Positions 58,336 to 64,000 of a stretch of 64,000 bases of DNA are shown piece after piece. Location of the stretch: contig JBBMOL010000181.1 in NCBI GenBank assembly GCA_037954665.1, positions 930,001 through 994,000 of the forward strand, in the 5' to 3' direction. Origin of the DNA: Laguncularia racemosa. Its lineage: Eukaryota > Streptophyta > Magnoliopsida > Myrtales > Combretaceae. The notes beneath the pieces were generated by a model that saw nothing but the letters and a program-made list of their open reading frames with translations, was not told the origin of the DNA and searched no databases. The translations under genes and the position numbers were made by a program. Positions within the stretch are counted from its first letter, which is position 1; the number at the start of each line of letters is the position of its first letter.

Positions 58336-61300
58336 TTAGCTTTCCACGTACTTTTCGATTTGGCTTATGTCAAGCATTTTCTCCATTCCGCCCGCTATAA
58401 GAAACCTAAACATTATGATAATTAAAATTGTCAGATTCAAATTGAAAGGAATGTACTAATGTTTGCATCTGAGTAATCTCTTCAGTGTGGTCGTCGTGGT
58501 TGGCAAAATAAATTACACTGTGGTTACTATTAGATTAGGCTGCGAGAAAGTGTACCTATCCTTTAGAACCCTTGCCATGATCTTGCATCCACCGGCCACC
58601 CTTGATTGTATATTTACCGCGATGTTTGGATTGTGAATACTTTGCCTCATGTGTATCCAACCATAGCATCCATGTGCTTCATCTGAAGCTCTTGCCCTGG
58701 AAAAGTATTGGAAAGTCAATTTACATGACTACTGTTATATCATGGGGATGATTATAATGGAATACGTTTTGACTGATTCGAACAAAGATAAACGCAACAT
58801 CTCATAGCATGGACAAGCAATGTATATTCGTCCTTTAAATAGTGGATAAATATTACAACACGTACTGTATACGAATGATGCGTGCTTTCCTACGAATTCA
58901 AATAGATGTGTATTTTCTAACAAAGCTAGCATAAATACTACAGGTAGTTAAAAAGCATCTTTAGCCTACACTATTTGTTATAAGAAATATTTATCCTCTA
59001 TTTCTGCTTGAAAGTAAATCATCTCTGTTGTAATTAAATCTATCAGCCATATACATAGAGAGAGAGAGCATTTAAATTAACAACTCTTGATAGAGCGAAG
59101 GGAAAAGAAAAGGAAAAGCTATTAGGAATTTATCTCTCGGAGACAGATGATTGGAATAGATCTATATGGTTTAAAACAGAGCCATCGACCCCAACATCAA
59201 TAGACTCTTTCGTCCAACATGATGGCTAGTGGGTGAAAGGATTGAACTTTCATCCCTCTCCCTCTACAAGACCAATGAAAAAGCAAGTGCGGCTGGTTTC
59301 CCAGATAAGATATATAAGTATACATGTATGCTCATATTATAGACACATTTTTACTTACTATTTAGTTGGAATTCTTAAAATTACTATATATCTAAATTAT
59401 TTAGCAAAACTATAGCATGAATCTGTTTATATTCATTATTGCCGCAACCGCTAGTAAACAATCACACCAAATGCCGTCGCTCCCGGAGAGTCGTTTATCA
59501 AGCAATTCACTATTAGTTTTTCATGATAGGTTGTAGAAAGAATGACCGTCTCGTACCTGTACATATGAGCGTCAATTGCAGCTGGCGTTTCACTGGAGTC
59601 CGCAAGGCAACCGTCGCTTACCCAGCACTCTCCACATGAATCCAGCTCCCATCCTTCAAGCCTTCCATCCTGCCCCAATTTTTCCATTACTCACATCCTC
59701 AGCTTACTTACACTTTTGATTTTTACATTTATATTTATATATTTGGTTTCAGTTAACAAGTGCCATTATATTTTCCAAACTACTAATAGCAATATATATA
59801 TATATAGCCCTTTGCCCACTATTTTTGTACATAGATTGCATTTTCTGTTTATACAATATCAGCATCCAAACGTTGGATCTCCTCGATGTCTGAACTAATT
59901 ATATTTTTGTAACTTAATTGGTATATATGCCGGAGAAGTTAGATAGGTAATTTCTCATTTAATACCTCTATGTACTCACGAAAAGTTTCGATTGCTTCTA
60001 CTGCTTTTGCTTTAGCATATCTGGGCTCCGAGACAACGTTCATCCTTAGTTCTACGGCTTCAAATGGCTCTTCAAGATCTTCTATTAGACTTCCGATTCC
60101 CTCGGCCGATCCAGCAAGCTTCATACGCACCATTTCGATTATGATTTTTACCACCATATAAGCTCCTGTAGAAGTTATCAAAAATAGAATAGCACATGAT
60201 TATTTGGAACGTGATCTCAAAAGTAAAAAAAGGATGAATATAGTTTCATATCTAAACGATTAATTCGAGAAACACTAGATTTATCCTCAAATTTTAATTT
60301 GTTTGATGGAGTTATTAATATTTCGAATGTTTATTCCTAACTCCATTAGATACAACTAACTTTATTTATATTTTAGGTATAATTTAGCGGTTCAAGAACC
60401 ATCCATTTATAGATAGTTTTGCCATTAATTTTTTAAGAAATAGGATAATGAGCCCGAATATGAGACCCATTTTGCTTTATATAAATCAAAGTATCTAATT
60501 TCTTAAAAGCTCAATGAATCCTCTGGACTACCTAACCTATTTTCCGATTAAATATTTTTGCAACAAAATCAAGGGATAAAGTTGCACTTTCCTCTTGAAA
60601 ATATACGTATACGAACATTCTCCTGATAAAAGAATCATTGCATCTTACCATCATCCAGAAAATAATTCTCCTTCAGAGCACCATGCCCTGAGGTTTCCAT
60701 CATCAAATGAGTTTCAATGCCATCCTTGTTAAGCTGCACACCCTTACCAATGACATTTCGGTAACCGACCCTATACAGGCAATGTTGGCCTCCTCTTTCA
60801 GTAATAAACTTAGTTAGTGCCATGCTTGTACGAGCATCGGTCACAATGGTGGTTCCAGGATGCTCCTTAAGGACAATGGCAGACATCAAAGCAATGAGCT
60901 TGTCACCATTGATCGGATTGCCCTTGTTATCAACAACTCCACTACGATCGACATCCGTGTCGAAAACAATCCCAAGGTCAGCTGCGTTTTCAAGCACGGC
61001 CGTTCGGGTAAGTGCCATGGCAGTTTTGTCCTCTGGATTTGGGATGTGGTTGGGGAACATGCCGTCAGGGTTAAGATGCAGAGAACCGAAGGTGTCTGCG
61101 CCGAGCTTGTCCAATACATCCCACGTGAAGAAGCCTCCTGACCCATTTCCGGCGTTTACTATTATCTGCAGCAAGTCACAAGACTCGTAAGGCCAATCGC
61201 AATGCTTTCATATTTGTTGGGAAAAATATTTGGATTACTTATCCTGCTTGAAAACATTGGAATATTTAGAAACCATTTAGGTATCAGCTGGTGAATGCTA

Positions 61301-63968
61301 TTCACTAAGAAGAGAAATACAAGAAGCAGCTTTTTGGAGAGATATACATCAACCACCACGAAAATTTATTTTTGAAATATATAATTATATTGTGAGTCAA
61401 GTTTATCAGACAATAAAAATGGAAATCAAATGTGATACAAAGCTTTTACAATATTTGTTTAGTTTCATGTCTTGCAATTTTCTATTGACAGTAATGGTCG
61501 ACTTCACGTGTAAAGAAAGAGATTTCTCGTTATAGCTCTTTGATTTCTTTCTCTTAAAGATAAACGAAAAAAATGAATAATGCATTTAAACGATGAAAAT
61601 GAATTATGCATTAGCGCCAGAGCTTTCCATAATCACCAACTTTTATTACAAATGAAATGTTCAATTACACAAAATTCATGCTCAAAAAACTGAACAGAGA
61701 TTACAGTATATGGGCTTAATATTAAATAAAAGATAAATAAAAATTATGGCATGGTTTCTCTTTTGGTTAATATATAGCATATTATGACTAATTTAAAGAA
61801 AATTGATTAATCCATCCAATTTGGTCATCATTAACATATTAAATAGTTTCACGTAGGAGGGTTGGTGTCTTAACAAGGTATGGGTTTGAATACAAAAATA
61901 AAGCTTGAAATTGCTTCTATCTATATATATATGAGACCATGCTTTTTATAGCTTGAAATGTTAGAAATTAGAGTGCAAGAGAAAATCAAAAGATAAGAAT
62001 GCCACTTTTACTAGCATTCGTTTTAAAATGCATGAGGGTGATAAGAGATCCAACGATGGCAACTAGTAATACCAACAGTAGGTAATTAATAACAATAGCT
62101 GATAGGGAGAGTATGTAGAGGCATATATCAGATAAGAAATTCAAGTAAGTACATAATATAATATAAAATTAAATTATAAATATTAAAAATCTTAATTTTA
62201 AATGACTTATTGAGTCAAACTTAAACATGTTTATAGCACTAGTTTTTGAACTAGTTTTAAGTATTATATCCAAATGTGGACATGTTTATAAACGTAATAA
62301 TGCATTTATTGATCATATCAAATTTACCTACCAAAGCCTATTTATAACCATGCTATGTCAAACTCGAGTTGATAGTTTTTGTGCCAATACCAACCCTACA
62401 TAGTTTGAAATTTTTTTAAATTTGATGATTGACTCCACGACCTAATCCCCACTCCTCATCTACCTTAGGTGATATGATTTTGCTTTTGAAGAAATTTTTC
62501 ATATCCAACTTTTGTTAGGTCTCTTCCTTTGTTTCTATATTGGTGATACGCATATTTTGCTATATTTAATCTCATTTTGGTTGGGAAAAAAAATTCTCAT
62601 TTTGAGATAGTTATTTTCATTACCCCTTTATGTTACCCAATTTTGCATAAATTTGCCACTCTGAGTAAACCCAAAAATTAAAAAAAAAAATTGTATTATA
62701 AATTGTTAAATTTAAAATTATTTAATTGTTATGAAAATAGTCAAAATACACACATGAACATATATATATATATATATATGTATATGTATGTATGCAAAAA
62801 TAATCTAATCTTACCCTCACTTCATATGTAAAGATTACAAATAGTCAGAAGCATTTTTTTTTATTCCTCGTAAAAAGAAAAAAAAAAGTTTCTAAAGATA
62901 CAATAAGCTGCATATCTCTCTCTCGACTTGGCGCAAAAATTAGCCATACAAAATGGATAGCAAATTGGATTCTTCCAAATAATCCGTGTCAATAACTATG
63001 TGCGATGGATAAGGGCGATATGGGAGCTAGGGAATGTGTAAAACACATAATTGAACGCACATGGCAGGAGAAGAAATGTAGAAGTAAAGAAACAGACAAA
63101 AGGGGATGAAAAAGAAACCTGAAATCCATCGAGTGGAGTGTCGTAGCGAGTGGGATGATTAACTCGTTGCTTGATGATGTCTCGTAGATGCTTGGCATAA
63201 GCGCTCATGAAATCGACTCTCGTTATACAAACATTCAACATGGTGGACACTTTAGCAAGCCTATTCGCATATTTTCGGGCAGCTTTATCGCAAATTTCCT
63301 CAACTTGTGTCGACGTGAGGCCTCCTTTCTTTGTGAAGAATTTCAGGCCATTCCTAGAGTAAGGCAAGTGAGACGCCGTCATCTGCATCAACAAACAAAA
63401 CACACACTCCAATTACATTATTACTTCACTTATCTTCAACTGCTAACCCTATTGCTAAGGATTGGTTTTACACTACCATGATGGAAGCATCATAGGAGAA
63501 AGGAGGTAACAGCGTGCTCATGAAACATGCTGGTGTAGTGGCAAGCCCCATGTCGAAAACCATGCAACCAGCTCTAGCGAGTCCTGCAAAAACAGCTACA
63601 CCAAGAGAAGATCCAGATATTCTTGGGTCTCTCCCTAGGGACACTTTCACATCTTCTACTGGCCGCCCTAGCTCCCTCTCCAATTGAGAAATCACCCACT
63701 CCCCGAAGCTCTCTGCGATGGCATCCACCGCTGGTGGTGTAAGGTCCACCGTTCGATCTCTCTCTCCTTCAAGAGCAACCCCGCGAACATCAGACCCGTT
63801 TTGGAGCCTCCTTATTTTATCCATCTCCTCATCATCTATCACCATTTCATTGTACTCGGCAGTGCTTGAAGCTTTTATGCATGTGTACTTCTTTCTCCTT
63901 GAGTTACGGGAAGTGAATATGAAATTCTGACCAGTCGGCAGTAATTTCATGGAGAAAAATGAAGACAT
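58336..63968 (-). CDS. Plastid-type alpha-D-phosphohexomutase (phosphoglucomutase/phosphomannomutase family), 7 exons
   Basis: Exons on the minus strand: 63968-63477, 63382-63119, 61165-60649, 60165-59966, 59669-59557, 58696-58556, 58405-58336. All have GT-AG borders and consistent phases, giving 598 residues. Active-site motifs in order: phosphoserine loop TASHLPY (Ser168), metal-binding DTDVDR (Asp321, 323, 325), sugar-binding METSGH (408-413), phosphate-binding RQSIHNPN (546-553). These are the four signatures of enzymes that interconvert 1- and 6-phosphohexoses. The N-terminal ~35 residues are rich in Ser/Arg/Lys and poor in acidic residues, suggesting a plastid transit peptide. The family resembles Arabidopsis At1g70820/At5g17530-type proteins (from memory). 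Exact substrate is uncertain. Start chosen as the first in-frame ATG. An upstream ATG is out of frame. Confidence 0.88.
58697..59556 (-). other. Intron 5 of the phosphohexomutase gene (860 bp)
   Basis: Lies between exon 5 (ends MYR, codon split AG|G) and exon 6 (RASDEAHGCYGW). The open frame at 58735-58932 and others inside it are not conserved coding. A GAGAGAGAGAGAG tract near 59057 is the only visible repeat. Confidence 0.8.
60166..60648 (-). other. Intron 3 of the phosphohexomutase gene (483 bp)
   Basis: Donor GTAAGATG after exon 3 and acceptor CTACAG before exon 4. The Gly codon is split 1+2. No feature is seen inside. Confidence 0.8.
61166..63118 (-). other. Intron 2 of the phosphohexomutase gene (1.95 kb)
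   Basis: Large AT-rich intron between exons 2 and 3. It contains an AT microsatellite near 62761-62780 and no recognisable transposon, coding or RNA feature. Donor at 63118-63117 follows CAG, and acceptor TGCAG ends at 61166. Confidence 0.8.
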
Positions 63969-64000
63969 GATAGACTTATGAGCATTTTGTTTGTGAAGAA

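Noticed and set aside
58513..58555. Reading exon 6 through to the stop at 58513
   Set aside because: A donor at 58555-58554 joins in phase to 58405, yielding the family's C-terminal MLDISQIEKYV segment.
59939..59965. Stop codon after LNEKLPI as the end of exon 4
   Set aside because: A GT donor at 59965-59964 precedes it. Splicing to 59669 gives the conserved GRLEGWELDSCG continuation in phase.
60822..61190. Plus-strand frames antisense to exon 3 of the phosphohexomutase gene
   Set aside because: They are shadows of a conserved exon with clear active-site motifs on the minus strand.

Overview
This is nuclear DNA of a flowering plant, most likely a eudicot. The evidence is AT-rich intergenic sequence, Ty3-gypsy and Ty1-copia LTR retrotransposons primed by initiator-Met tRNA (TGGTATCAGAGC sites), and one intron-containing host gene. 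I cannot name the species. About the first 54 kb is a nest of decayed retroelements and the last 6 kb is a conserved single gene.

Layout. (1) 1-11302: element A, a full-domain gypsy element (CRM-like chromovirus) on the minus strand, split at 1835/7142 by element B (1836-7141, plus strand). A itself lies in element I (11303-14137, minus). (2) 14138-14973: no feature seen. (3) 14974-20093: element E, a gag-protease-only gypsy element (plus), carrying solo LTR J (17538-18724). Its 3' LTR is broken by copia element N (20094-25960), which carries solo LTR L (22333-23532) and stops after integrase. (4) 25961-35706: the 3' half of a Tekay/Del-like gypsy element D, with solo LTR K (26988-27994) in its pol tail and element C (28947-34258, minus, perfect ATACA target duplication) in its 3' LTR. 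(5) 37012-38841: solo LTR H of the D/G family. (6) 41233-41885: a LINE ORF1 relic. (7) 43850-54035: element G (Tekay-like, plus), its 5' LTR interrupted by element F (45459-50084, minus, E/I family). (8) 54036-58335: intergenic, with a ~140-bp AT-rich tandem repeat. (9) 58336-63968: a seven-exon minus-strand gene for a probably plastid alpha-D-phosphohexomutase.

How the parts relate. A, B and C share LTRs, but only A has reverse transcriptase and RNase H. B and C carry the same in-frame deletion from early RT to integrase, and the same Glu-to-Asp change at the integrase catalytic triad. They therefore look like one non-autonomous lineage mobilised by A-like elements. E, F and probably I are a second non-autonomous lineage that jumps from protease to the pol tail. 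In A, B, C and E the pol frame runs through the polypurine tract into the 3' LTR. The E/F/I-family LTRs have two odd features: an internal copy of their own terminus with a vestigial primer-binding site, and a TATA box inside a 20-bp inverted repeat. Clean target duplications give a relative insertion order. The most unusual biology in the window is this set of layered non-autonomous derivatives and their chimeric LTRs. I see no CRISPR, no bacterial system and no tRNA or rRNA gene.
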